Source: Chrysopilus asiliformis (Eukaryota > Arthropoda > Insecta > Diptera > Rhagionidae). Taken from it: a DNA stretch of 64,000 bases. The notes under the pieces were generated by a model. That model was given only the letters and a program-made list of their open reading frames with translations, did no database searches and had not been told where the DNA came from. This document shows, in pieces, positions 1 through 12,986 of this stretch. Position numbers and translations under genes: made by a program. Each line of letters opens with the position of its first letter. The first letter of the stretch is position 1. The stretch is from the NCBI GenBank assembly GCA_964034945.1, contig OZ035961.1, forward strand, positions 23,128,661 to 23,192,660, written 5' to 3'.

Positions 1-1262
1 CCAATGTTAAAACGTCAGTCAAGGTTTACATTTTTATCATGGTGAAGTTCACGAACGAGCAACGTTTTGGAAATTATTAAAACTTACTACCGTAATTCTG
101 AGTCGGTGGTCCTTATTGAAAGGCCCGATATAAGAAAGTAAAAAGAATTACCAATTCAAAAAATTAAAATCGCATTTCCTTTCAGGTCGCTTCAACCTAA
201 GATTATTCAAATTTATTCACATGACACATTTTTCAGGATTCAGGAAAACTAATGTACAGTTAAAAATATGTTCATTCACCAAAGATATCAAAGACTATGT
301 TTCCTAGCGTGTGAAATTTCATTCCAATTTCAAAGTATTTCGCACTAAATTGTGCAAGTGTCTATGAAAACTTTAGACTGAAAACATTAAGAATCATTTG
401 AAAGTCTAAAGTACATTTCACATTTCCATTTTCCACTATTTTCCATCTCGCATACGAATATTTATCATTTTGAAGCACTTAATATATGAAAACTGAAACA
501 AAATTTTTTTTTTCCTTTCATTAAATTCAAGTGTAGTGGCGGTTATTTAGTGTACCCGATTAGTTTAAGTGCCGATAGAGGTCGAAATTGTTCACTTGAA
601 ACTAATTAATGCCATTAAATTCCTTAAGCAGAAGCCAATTAGTGTTTTTAAACAAATAAAAAAAAATTAAAGAAGAGCCAAACTCATAACAAATTAATCT
701 GAGCAAATTACAAGACATGAACTTGGACCCAACATTTATCATCTCGCGAGTTTTGCGCGAGTATCCTTACAACAAAAAGCAATTAATCAAATGGTGGACG
801 ACGTCTCGGAAGCAGCAAAATTGTTTTCGAAAATTATTTTCCTAACCCTTTCCGAATGATTTATATTTTACAGTGTTGTGTCATCTGTTTCCATCAACTA
901 AATGATATGTATGAGTATAATATGGATCTATTCTATATGCGAATGTAGCTAATTTCAATTCGGACGTCCGATTAATTGATACTAGGAACAATATGTCTTT
1001 TTGGATCCTTTATCACTCCGACATATTGGCATTCAAAGTGGAAAATTGTCAATCGTATATACAGCCGGCGACAAGGTATTTTCAACCAGAATGTCTGAAA
1101 GTCCCACCATTGTAAAGGATACTTCACGCATACAACGAAAGTATTTGGTTTTAGAGTAAGCTGGAAGTAATTATTGTTTTCGTTTACAGTTGCTCCTTGG
1201 ATTAAAAAATGTGCTTAACATAGTAAAAGGGTTTTTCCAGCAGATATGTAGCTTCTTGACCG
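1..1262. other. no gene seen
   Basis: AT-rich unique-looking DNA; no ORF, repeat or RNA gene could be supported. Confidence 0.5.
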
Positions 1263-2039
1263 CCTACACTCTAGAAAATTTTATTGTAATTTTACCCTTA
1301 TTATCGTAGGAAACCATTTTCCTACGATAATAGGGGTAAAATTACACCGAGTCGTAATGGCTTAAAAGCTATGCATTTTTACTCATTTTGTGGCGTACAA
1401 AAGCCTCTTTTACGGGGGAACTTTAAGCTAAATAAGAAGTAAAAGTACAATACGGGTGTAATTTTACGATATGGATGTTTAAAATTACCACATTTTTGTT
1501 GTAATTTTCCTCCTATTTGGTAGCAAAACCGCGTCTTAAAGGTGTAATTTTACGACATTTTTTGTTTAAAATTACACCGAAAATGGTATTAGAATTTCTG
1601 CAAAAACAAAAATATTATATTATTTTTGCGGATGTTTTCACATCCAAATTTCCCGGGCATGTCTGCCATGTGGCAGGCGCCACACAGGATTTTGGTAGAG
1701 TAAAACTCGATTCGAGTATTTATACTCCGATGCCACAAACCTTATGCGAATTATAAGGTTAAGGTTAAATTGTCCGTACAATAATGCAAAAATACCCTGC
1801 GAGCGTGTTTTTACACCAAAATGAGAGTAAAAATACGAATATTGGTCGAAATTTTACGCAAGGTTTAAAATTACCCTATTTCTAGTGTAAGATTAATGTT
1901 TTTTGGGTGATTTTACAACTTAAATGGTGTGCGAGCTAAATTCTGATTTTTTTTCGAAATTTTACGACGTTTTTGCAAATTTACCCCGTTTTTACCCCAT
2001 TTTTCGGTTTAAATTCAAATTCATTTTCTACAGTGTAGG
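1263..2039. mobile_element. non-autonomous element, CCTACACT ends
   Basis: Ends CCTACACTCTAGAAAAT and inverse ATTTTCTACAGTGTAGG (16 of 17). The interior repeats GTAATTTTAC/GTAAAATTAC many times, and near the left end forms a hairpin (1286-1346). No clear target duplication. Confidence 0.65.
1286..1346. repeat. hairpin with about 28-bp arms
   Basis: GTAATTTTACCCTTATTATC then GTAGGAAA, with the reverse complement directly after a 5-nt loop; one mismatch (CTTATT against AATAGG). Confidence 0.85.
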
Positions 2040-2299
2040 TTAAAAAGAAGAAAAAATACAATTATGTCGTGCTGGCAAATGGCTCTAAAAGTGTATTCAA
2101 TTTTAACATCTAAGAATTTTCTCCTGTGGCGAATTATTTTAAGACATTTTGGTATAGCGCAATTTTCTTAATAAAAAATTCTCTGCGGCGAAATTTGATT
2201 AGAAAATGTAAAAAAAAAATCTGAAAAATTTGTCTGCGGTGAAAGCTCTATTGGTTAATGTTGTTTGATAAAGTTTGATACTCTCATATTTTTACTTTC

Positions 2300-2500
2300 C
2301 TTTTCTACTGAAGAAAAGTATTGTATTCATGACGGAGACCGACTCGAAAACGGGGGCAGATAGAAAATCTCTATTATGAGGATGTGCGTGCATCTGTCTG
2401 CCGGTCTCTGCGTTGTATGTACTTAACTCAAGCACACGTTGATCTAGCTACTTGAAATTTTTTGTGAATAAGTTTTACAAAAATCGTAGTTTTTTATCAA
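2300..2500 (+). mobile_element. dispersed repeat D, copy 1
   Basis: GAAAAGTATTGTATTCATGA, GACCGACTCGA.., GGGGCAGATAG and CACGTTGATCTAGCTACTTG are shared in order with 18945-19150. The layout (CTGTCTG run, then GATCTAGC.ACTTGAAATTTT) resembles the DINE-1-like family. Confidence 0.65.
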
Positions 2501-2810
2501 CTTTTGGAAAAGTAACGGTTACTATAACGTGTATCTGATCTTCATGAGGCCCAAATTTGACGCAGGAATCTTCCAAATATTTCAAAATGGCGCCATAAGT
2601 GCACCTAAGAAAAATTACGCCCTAGATTAATAGGTTTGTGCTAGAACCCAGCCTCAATGTCTAGTAATTTAGCTTGTAAAAGTAAATGGAAGAAAATTTT
2701 GAGGGTTTTCTGAAGTCACAGGCTTGAATTTGTTGCACTCATCTAAAATTTACATGTAGCGATTTTAACGCCCCCTAGAGTGAAACCCAGACCGAGGGCC
2801 GCTTGGCACC

Positions 2811-2828
2811 CCCCCCCCCCCCCCCCCA
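2811..2828 (+). repeat. poly(C) run
   Basis: About 18 consecutive C between GGCA and ACACAC. Confidence 0.95.
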
Positions 2829-4506
2829 CACACTCCGTCGGCACAATCCTGACTAGAAGCCTGAAACTAGAATTGTTGGGTTTCAAAATTTTAGATATTT
2901 AAGCCAATTTATCTCTGGATTGAACGACACCAAATTTTCCCAAAAAAAAAACACTTTACTATCGAGTGCAGCAAAATGAGTGTCGGCCTGCATAAGTTTT
3001 ATAAAAAATTAACAGTAGGATATACAGAGATGAGTGAGTTAAAAAAAATTCGACATCCTAACGCAAGTTAAACTCCAAATATTGAAATTTCTTTATTGGC
3101 AGCCATATTTTTCCGCCCAATCTAATACTATGGTATTCATTCACAAAACCGTAGATGGTTTATAAATATAGTAGATATCTTGTTTTCTCAGTACTTTTAA
3201 CTGGTATAATAGGATATTTTAACACACACTCATATAATACTTTTGATTATCATATATGTGAATGTGAGCAAGTGAAGTCAATGTGGCAGTTTATTTTTAT
3301 ATCCTCTTAGCTTCCACCGCAAGGAACTTATTTCATGCAACAATATGCCAGACAACTTTTCCTTTATCCGTTCTAAGCCCTTTATTGGGATTAAGAAGGT
3401 TAGGTCACGATAGACTCCAATAAAATAAAAAAATAAAAAAAAAACCTAAGAAGAAACACGATATGTACGAAAATATCCTAAACAAGGATAACATGTTCAA
3501 ACTATAATATGCCACTGGTATGGTCAATGAGATTCATTTTTTTTCGTTTTTCTTATTTCTTTACTGAGTCCGTCGACTGCTACGTTTTAGCTATTTATCC
3601 TATGATCCTTTCATATACGACTACTGTACCTCTGGTCCAAGATTGAAGTCTTACGCTCATATCGAACAGAGTTAGAATCTTGGCTCCATTTCGTCCTTGG
3701 CAGCGGTGAATTTTGTATGGGAATAAGAAAATCCATAAAGAAAATTACACGTATGCTTGGACGTTTATTTACGGCCACTAAATGTGTGACTCTGTCCTTT
3801 GTATATGCGCCAAAACATTCAGCTTGGTCTCGGCTTTAGCCAAAAATAAAAATGAGAAAAAGAAAACTCATATTTGTCCAATGGCTTGCGTTCGCTTTTT
3901 AGGGCAACTATAACAGGAACATTGTTTAGTATTATACTGAAAAGATATACATGACTAACTTTAACCAGTTTACTAGTTTCTGTTTCTGTTTGAGTTTTAG
4001 TTTTAGTCCCAGTTCCACAATAATATTTTTTCCTATTATCGTTTCCACGTTCTCCATACGGAATAGCATCCGTTCACGTCATTCGTTGCGTTTCAAGCTG
4101 AGAAACAAAGTCAGAAAAAAGAAACAGATGTCCTGTGAAAATTGCAAACAACGACAGTTATGTGTTTCTTTATTGGCGAAAGGATTACATCTGCTATAAA
4201 AGTACAACCATCGTATACCAATGTTTCCTCTGGCATGGCATTCTATAACTAGTTGTCTTTTATACAAGTTTAGATACGAGTTATAGTTGCCATTTTATCC
4301 CATCGGTGTATTACACGGAAAATATCAAGGAAACTGATATTACTTGAGAAGTAATATAAATTCTAAAATGTTTTCCTGCTTTTCCTTCGATCCATTTTCA
4401 TATGCTGACATTTCTATTTGACCATTTATACAAAACGTAAATTTAATTATTATCGAATATCGAGAACTAATTCTGATTTCAGGTTGTTTATTTATTTAAT
4501 TTTTAT
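2829..4506. other. no gene seen
   Basis: AT-rich; the short ORFs at 3951-4267 overlap each other on both strands and match nothing. Confidence 0.45.
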
Positions 4507-4949
4507 ACCCGTATGGTGAAACCAAAGGGTATATTAGATTTGCCTTACCGTTTGTAATTACACCAGTGTGTTTAGAATGATAAAAAAAAAATTGAATTTT
4601 GCATGTCCGTCCGTCCGTCCGTCTGTGGCGCGGATTGCGGGCGCACGGATTGAGCTAGAGACTTGAAATTTTACGCAGATTAATTTTACGCAAGCCTAAG
4701 TTCCTTAACGGGCAAAATTAGACCATTAGAGGGGGTACCCCCATACGAACGAAAACGTTATTTGTGAATATCTCAAAAACGGTGCATCTTATCAAAAAAG
4801 TCCAAGAACAAAAGTTATTTAGGATATAATTCTACATAAAACTCTTATATATCAAAATCTGATTGGAATAAATTTTAAAAAATCTTATTGGAAAAATTAG
4901 AATTTTGGTACAACTGTTCGAATTTTGATACGAATATCACCATACGGGT
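4507..4949 (+). mobile_element. DINE-1/Helentron-like element, copy 1
   Basis: Inverted ends ACCCGTATGGTG / CACCATACGGGT. Order of blocks: CCAAAGGGTATATTA, CACCAGTGTGTTTAG, a short GTCC run, GCGGATTGCGGGCGCACGG, GAGCTAGAGACTTGAAATTT, AACGGTGCATCTTATC. Homology with copies 2 and 3 continues past the right end to the hairpin ATTGCCAGATTGGCAAT. Confidence 0.75.
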
Positions 4950-5387
4950 TTTCAATAATTGCCAGATTGGCAATATATATATTTTCTTTTGTGTTCAACT
5001 TATAATAACTTTTCCCCTTATCTAAAAATATATTTAACAAAATTGTAACAAGAAAAAAATCCATTTTTTCACAGTACTTTATTTTTAATTGAATATCGTT
5101 ATTAGTTGTATTGACACGAGTACATTTATTAAATTACTTTTTATCAGATTATGTCATGTTCAATTTATTCAATTATACACACTTAATCTTAAAAATTATT
5201 CGCGTACAATGTATGATAAATCAACTCATAGGTTTTTAATTATTCAAATCATGTTTAACGGATCATTTAAATGAGTATGAGAAACGAATTAACGACATTT
5301 CCAATTTTATTTTTATTGCAGCTTTCACATAAATCATTGTAACATCATTCTAATTAAAATGCAATTAAAATTTACCTGTAATTCGGG

Positions 5388-5560
5388 TAACCATACGTCC
5401 CAAAATAGCCGGGACATTTCTGGATTTAGATATATTGTCCCGGCGCGGCGCAGCGTTCCAGAAAATAAACTTTTGTCTCTGATTTTTCAATTTGTTGTTA
5501 TAATTTATCAAACGCTAGAAAAAACAATCACAAAACATGCAAAAAAATACTCTGCTTCGA
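5388..5560 (+). repeat. GGGACA-rich dispersed repeat, copy 1
   Basis: CCATACGTCCCAAAATAGCC then GGGACAT, and TTTCAATTTG..TATAATTTATCAAA, resemble 17380-17500 in order. TE class unknown. Confidence 0.5.
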
Positions 5561-7209
5561 CCGAAATACTCTAATTCGGCTGGAAAATAACATATTTCGC
5601 TCGCAGCGCATTATTTCAATGATTTTCTACAAATGCAGCATCTATTCAAAAGATTTTCGCTTGCGGCGCTTTTCCTTGATTGGTATAAAGACAGTTAGCC
5701 TTTGATAAAAAAAATTTTTGATTTTAATGCGACGTATTCTGTTTAAAAAAATACGCCTGCGGCGCACATTTCTTGATTTTTTCCTTGATTTTTATCCAAA
5801 TTAAGATTTATTGCCTATACAACTTATTTTTTGTTTCCTTGCATTTCAGCCCATCCTCCCCTCACCCCCCACAACCTCATTTTGTCACGGATTTATGCAA
5901 AAAAAAAATATCTCCATCCTAAAAATTACGGCTAATTTCTTGTTTGATATATGGTTAGATCAGATATCGAAATAGTCACAATTTCCCAAAAAGGGTACCA
6001 GTGATATTGTTTAAAAATCTCCTTCACTTCTCCTGCAAACGAAAAGGTTTTTAACGTGTTTTTTTGAAAAGGATTATCGTTCTGGAAAAAATACTAGGAA
6101 AAAAAACATTTTAATATGCATTTACTTATCTTTCTATACATAAAAATTCAATGTGTAGATACTTTTTTTCTCATCTGCCTCATAAACTATTCATTTATGC
6201 CGACATTCCCGAAAATTATGCCAAAGTTTTCCAATTTTTCAAAACTTTTTTTTCTAAAAGAGAAGTTTTTCGGTCAAAACAACTCGTGCTAACCATAAGT
6301 TTGTAAAAATATCCAAAAACTTACAGAACTAAAAAATAAACTCAATAAGTAGACATAAAAATTTTGAAAATATTTGGTTTAAAAATTCGATAAAAAAAAT
6401 TTAAGTGAAGATTTCCAAGATTTACTTCGCAATTTTGTTCAGGAAAATTAAAATATGCACGGAAGAAGCAATTTGAAATAAAATCCTAACAATTTTTGTT
6501 AATTTCGAAAATTTTAGTCAACATCTTTTTGAATAAAATTCGCTTCTAGTTAAAAGTAGCAACACGTTTTCTAAAATTTTGCCAAACTCGTTTTAAAGTC
6601 AAACATAAACAATTCAGTCGCACGTTGTTAACAATTCGATTTTTTGCTCATCGAATGATTAAAATTTATGTCACGATTCTGCAATAGACATAATATGCAT
6701 ATATAGAGGAGTTTTAATGAAATTCACAGATTCTATCAAAAATCACTAGCGACAAGTATTGTAAGAGTGGCAAACGATTTTTCGTCAAAGTTAAGGTGAA
6801 GGACATTTAATATTCTAATTTTAAATTTCTACCGGATCCATGGAAATGAATTTCATTAATATATTGAAAAAAAAAAACATTTACCATTTTTAACACCTTA
6901 TTAACCAAATGGTTCAGGTTTCATTTAATCTTAAACTGGCTTTCCCGATTTTTATTCTGTTAGAAGCTTTGATTTAATTTAATTTGATATCGTTATTAGA
7001 AAAGGAGAAATCATTATTCTCGGGTTTCAATTGATTACTTCTGGGTAAGGTAAGTGACTTCGACGTAAAATACAAAATTTATAGGTAATCGAGATTATAA
7101 GAATTTGATTGATTTTTTATTTATGAGAAACTTATCATGATTTTTTTCTTTAAAAGATTTAACCGGTCTTAAACCTTACTTTTTTGGTACTAAAATTATG
7201 GCTTGAGAG

Positions 7210-8555
7210 CAGAGCTGGGCATACTTCAGTACATTTGATACTGCAGTACACGAGCAGTACCAGTGCATAGATACTTGTACCGGTCTTGCCACCACTATCA
7301 ATACCTTAAGTATTGGTACTGCACGATCAGTACCAGTACTTGAAGTACTGGTAATAGATGCATGGATCCAGTCCCAGTACAAAAAGTAGGGGAAATATGG
7401 CCAAAATGACATATATGGGTAAAATGACATACTGCAATATTTTGGAATCCGCGAATATATCAGATCTCCTTTTTACCTTAATATGTGCTGTTAGTGAAGT
7501 TTAACAACCTGTGAAAACAATAGCTCAGTTTACTGAGTAGCGTCAGAGTGAAAAGATTTAAAGTCTTTTTCTGCAGAAAAAGTTTTTTTTAAGTGATCTC
7601 ATTTTTTCAATTTTTGGTAAGTTTTCTTTTTTTAAATTGTTTCTGTTTTAGCCAGACCATACATTGCTATGTTGTTTTCGAAATAAACTTGTTTGTTTAA
7701 AACAAAACAGTTAGCTTTTAATATTTTTTTATATGAAAGTCTCAATCATAGTATATGCCCAAAATGACATACTGATAATATCTACCACAAAAAAAAGAAA
7801 AGGAAGGTCACTAAAGCTTTTTTTTATGGACGACATCGATAATGAAGCCTTTAATGCTGACAACGATGCGCCAAAGGAGGAAAAAAAATTTTGCGTGTAA
7901 TTACTCATGTCATTTCGATATGCCATTTTAGGTATGTCATTTTACCCATACGTATGAACAAAGCGAACTTTCGTAGGTCTCCGAATTTTGACTCATATTT
8001 TTTTTATTTGCATTTTCTAAAACTAAATGGTATGGAATATCAATTGATATTGAACCAAAGAATAAATTTGGAAATTATCATATTGTTTCTTCTTCAAATA
8101 AAAAAATTATTATCGAAAAAGTAAACAGTATGTCATTTTGGCCATATTTCCCCTACTGGTACTGGTTTTTTACAATATTTGTATTTTTGTACTGGTTTTT
8201 TGCAATACCAGTACTTTTTGTACTGGTTTTGGTTTTTGCAGTACCAGTAATTTTTGCAGTAAAAGTACTGGAATTTTTGCAAAAGTACTGGAATTTTTGC
8301 AAAAGTACTGGAATTTTTTCAAGTACTTTTGCAAAAGTACTGGAATTTTTTCAAGTATTTTTTGCGAAAGTACTGATATTTTTCAAGTACATAGCACTGG
8401 TACTGGAGTTTCAGTCAGAGCAATACCAGTACAAAATTTACTGGTACTGAAATCTCAGTACCAGTACTTTTTGTACTGATACTGGAATGAGGTTAAAAGT
8501 ATCATTACCATATACTGGTACTAATACTTGAATATTTGAGTTTTGCCCAGCTCTG
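7210..8555. mobile_element. hAT-like non-autonomous element, interrupted
   Basis: Ends CAGAGCTGGGCAT / TTTTGCCCAGCTCTG fit the CAG.G.TGGGCA termini of hAT elements. The interior is packed with AGTACTGG / CCAGTACT repeats (8150-8480). A 765-bp element sits at 7389-8153. No 8-bp target duplication was seen. Confidence 0.65.
7389..8153. mobile_element. TA-flanked MITE nested in the hAT-like element
   Basis: Perfect inverted ends of 25 bp (GGGGAAATATGGCCAAAATG then ACATA and inverse) flanked by TA on both sides (7387-7388, 8154-8155), as for Tc1/mariner-class elements. AATGACATACTG recurs inside on both strands. Non-coding. Confidence 0.85.
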
Positions 8556-8929
8556 CAGAGGCATAGTCAGGTTTTTTTGCGACCGGTCACAAAGTAATCA
8601 ATTTACAACCGGTTTTATTGTGGCCGACAAAGATCCAGGCATTCCTTCTGGATGGGGGTCACTGCCATGGAAACTTAGAACAATAAACCAGTCTCGGCAT
8701 GGAAACTTGGGACACTAACCCTTAGAAGAACTGCATCAATCAAGTAATTATGTTTAGGAGGATAAAAAGGGAAAAAAATGCGCCGCAGGCCAAATTTTTT
8801 GGGAAAAAGTTCAGTTTAGCGCCCGTGATGCTACATATTTTTCGTTTATAAGGAGGAGTAGAGAGAAGTATCCCCTATCCGAAATGGGTATTTTTAGCCG
8901 TCGCTCGCTCCGCTTGCCACCTCCAGAAA

Positions 8930-9048
8930 AGAGAGTATGCGACTACACACCCCCTACCCCCTCCAGAAAAAAGTTTCATATAAACCACAAAGTTTATATG
9001 AAACTTTTTTCTGGAGGGGGTAGGGTGTGTGTAGTCGCATACTCTCTT
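8930..9048. repeat. near-perfect palindrome, 55-nt arms
   Basis: Left arm AGAGAGTATGCGACTACACA ... AGTTTCATATAAAC, then about 6 nt, then the reverse complement with a single mismatch (CACCCCC against CACACCC). Confidence 0.95.
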
Positions 9049-11606
9049 AGGAGTGGAATTTCGAAAAACCCTACATTAGTTTGCGTCTACGTAATAGGTC
9101 GAACACAGATTTCAGGATTCTAATTCCAGGGATTTGGGCTAAGTGTTGATGTTCACTTTAAATTCACTAAAAATTCTTATACAAATAAAACAGCTCCATC
9201 CTATGATATATTTGAAAAGGTTATACATTTAGAATAATGAAAATTTGTTAAATTTAATAAAGAATTATGTCATATCTCAAATATTCATAATATTTACAGT
9301 TTACTAGATCAAACGTAATCCGTACGCACGTAAAAAAAGTAAATTTGGGTCAATGATGAAATTTTATCAATAATATCAAACATTAACATCCAAAACATCC
9401 ATCCATTGACAACAATTCAAACATTTACTTACAATAACAAAAAATAAATAACTAAACGGAATTTCAATTTGCATTACCTATATTTCAGAAAATGGAAAAA
9501 TAATTACAGAATTACACCGCAATTTATTTACAATGCGGAAAATTTTCATGAAATTGAAGAAACGTTATTTATTTGCTTAATTATTCTTGCAATTAGCAAT
9601 CGGTAAATATATTTGACAAGATTTAAGACTGATAAATTTTAAACATACGATTTTTTTACAATTATATTTCTTTAATGAGTTTTAAAAATTATTTCTACTT
9701 CAGTATTTGTGTCCTGCCATGTTCATCATATCAGTTATAATCCGGAATTAATAAATTATTTCAGTTAATTTGGGCCCGTCGTTTCTGGCTTATATAACTT
9801 TGTACAGTTTTAGAAACGCTGAAAAAAAATCTTGAAATCAGTCTCTTAACAACTTTTGAGCAAAAAGTGTTATCCTTACAGAACTTTCGGACACAAATGT
9901 CTAGATCTTGCACCACGAATTTCCAAAAAAAAGGAGAAACCGGTAATATATGTTATCCATACAAAAGCTTCTTAAGGTCTTACAGCCTTCCCATCCTCCC
10001 CGGACTTCAGCCTCACACTAAAACTAAATATTTATGTACCGGCAAAAATCAGATAAAAATCGCTTCAGCAGTTCAGGGGAGAGTTTCCAGGGGTTGGAGG
10101 GTAGATTTTGGTGGGCAGAAAATTTATTTAAGTCACGAACTATAGGATTTAGAAGGACAGGGCTTGACAGACAAAAGACGAGGTGATTTTTTAACGGTCG
10201 ATGTTTGCCTGCGTGAGATCAGTTATCCAAAACAGAAAACCGCATTACAATCGGTAGAAAGATTAAAAAGTTATCAGGAGAGGGGTATCGTAACAGAGGA
10301 GAAAGGTTAATATACTCACACGTCTACAAAATTTGATCGGTTGAATTGTTTTCGCGTGATGTCAGATGAATCATTGAAGATAAACAGACAGAGAAACATA
10401 AATTTTGTTATTAGAACTATCAAATACATCAATGTACCTACTTAACTCTTTTTTTTTTGGTAAATCCAAAATTAAAAATCCTTTCTCCCCTTACAGTTTT
10501 ATTATATGTATATGTATCTATAGATAAATATATAAATTAAAATTTAATTATCATTAAATCGATTGGTGCAAAATTAATCAAACTTTAGTCCAATTAGGGC
10601 GGATGGGTGCTTTTAAATTTTCAATAAATTCTGTTTATATTTGAATAAGATAATAACAATATCCAATCTACATATTTCTACCAGCCATGTTTACATTTTC
10701 TGCTTTATTCACACTAATTATTAGCTACGAAAACTTCATTAATTATAGTCAAAAAAGTATCATTTTTGGATTAATTAAATTCATTTCTATTTATGGATTA
10801 AACGTTCTATCCAGCGGGTTTTATTCAAACAGGAAATAATAATAAAAAAAAAATGTCGGTGTTATTATTATATTAAGGAAATATGCGACTGTCTAATTAA
10901 TGTTATTATCATCAGTTACCAATACATCGTTAACAGTAGCAAAAAAATATAAGCAAAGTCTTAAAGTAGAGTAATTTTTTTGTGGTCATCACAAAAAGCC
11001 AATAAATTTTAATTTGGCCCAGAGAAAACCGTTTAAGTGGAAAATTATTTTTTTTATATAAAAGAATGACTTTTAGAAAGTCTTTGATTCTTAAAAACCC
11101 ACGTAAAACTGTTTATCTTTTCTTTGCACTTATTAGTTAGAATCGCCTAACTAAAGCGATGGAAAAGTTTATCTCCAAATTTCGAATTTCTGCATCAAGA
11201 AACATTTTTGGTGGCTACTTCCAAAACGCCTTAACATGTCGACATAAATTTATTATTAGACATATAAGTTGAAATAACATCGGCTTCACTATAGGCATGT
11301 ATAGTATTTTATGGCGTATGATAATTAAAAAATATTTTCTGGTTCAATTGAATAGAAGATCATGATAATTTTGATGTTATTTATTATCCACGTCACGTCA
11401 TAACTAATTTTACACAACTTTTCTATACATCAAAATTCAATTGGTTCATTCTATCACATCTTTTCAATACAAAGATGTCGTATTTTGTGGATTTTGCTGA
11501 TAATCGTGCATTTTATCATCAAATTTGTTCAATTAAAGGAATTATTTAAAAACTTCATCGTGTTTAAGAATACTAAATTACATGAAAATTAATTCAATGT
11601 TTTTAT
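9049..11606. other. no gene seen; repeat fragments
   Basis: Contains a core shared with 45499-45562 (AGAAAACCGCATTACAATCG and ATCAGGAGAGG at 10230-10290) and a segment shared with 37205-37387 (11390-11590: ACACAACTTTTCTATACATC and AAAATTCAATT). Confidence 0.5.
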
Positions 11607-12128
11607 ACCCGTATGGTGAAACCAAAGGGTATATTAACTTTGCCTTACCGTTTGTAACGCCAAGATCCCGTCATCGCAAAAAAAAAATGAATTACACCAG
11701 TGTGTTTAGAATGATAAAAATATTTAATTTTTGCATGTCCGTCCGTCTGTCTGTCCGTCCGTCTGTCTGTCCGTCTGTCTGTCTGTGGCGCGGATTGCGG
11801 GCGCACGGATTGAGCTAGAGACTTGAAAGTTTGCACAGATCCGTTTTTCGTAAAATGCGAGGCTAAGTTCGTTAATGGGCAAAAATGGACCATTAGGGGG
11901 GGTACCCCCCATTCGAGCGAAATCGTTTTTTGTGAATATCTCAAAAACGGTGCATCTTATCAAAAAAGTCTAAGAACAAAAGTTATTTAGGATATGATTC
12001 TACATAAAACTCCCATACATCAAAATCCGATTGGAATAAATTTTAAAAAATCTTATTGGAAAGTTTGACTTCAAAGTGGAATTTTGGTACAACTGTTCGA
12101 ATTTTGATACGAATATCACCATACGGGT
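11607..12128 (+). mobile_element. DINE-1/Helentron-like element, copy 2
   Basis: Same ends and block order as 4507-4949, with a GTCC/GTCT minisatellite at 11737-11786 and the 3' hairpin ATTGCCAGATTGGCAAT after the right end (12137-12153). Confidence 0.8.
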
Positions 12129-12153
12129 TTTCAATAATTGCCAGATTGGCAAT

Positions 12154-12986
12154 TATAGCTTTTGTTATGTTTATTTATCGAAAATGGTAAAATACTTACA
12201 AAGTATTCAATAAAAGCTAGTTTAAAAATTTTATTTATCGAAAATATTAAAATACTTACAGAGTATTCAATTTTGCATCACATAAAGCTTTTATTACCCG
12301 TGGGTAATTAAATGTGAATGAAACAATAAGTCGTAAATGATAAAAGGAAATTTTCACTTAGCAATGTTTAACATTCTTTGATTGTCCTATTCTCCATTTC
12401 AAATTCTAACTGCATCCAAAAATTCTATTAAGAATCAAATTCCAATGCATAAAAAGAATTAATCTCAAAGCTAGATATCCTACCCGATGCGATGCGTTAA
12501 TAAAACTTGCAAATTTATTTGATCGTTAAATTTGAAAAAGCAAAGAACGCAATCTTCTGTGACAAATAAAACAATTCTGTAACTGTATCTGTATCTGATT
12601 GCGTTGCGTTGGGCCATGAAAAGTATCTGAATTTCAGATCAACTTTTGATTCGAAAAAAAAGCACCAACCAAATCGATTTCAGCGAATACACACAAGATA
12701 TTTTCTTTCTTATTTTGGAAAAAAAACACAAATACAAGCCGATATTACAGAATAAAATCTGTTTCACCTGTTACCGTCACTCGTTTAGAATTTACCTGAT
12801 ATGAGAAAATACCTCTGATCGTGTGGCTTTACCTGTGCGCAACTCAAAAGAGTGATAATTTTTGTTATTAGTTGAGTTCTGCCAGCCAAACGGTTAAGGT
12901 TAATTTTTCACCTAAAAAAATTAGTTTCGCGATTGGCTTTGACAAGTTTATCAAAATATTTAAAGAAAAATATAGTTAAGAAAAAA
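12154..12986. other. upstream region of carbonic anhydrase
   Basis: Probable promoter and 5' UTR by position. A direct repeat of ATTTATCGAAAATG/ATT then AAAATACTTACA occurs twice (12172-12200, 12231-12260). No gene seen. Confidence 0.45.
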
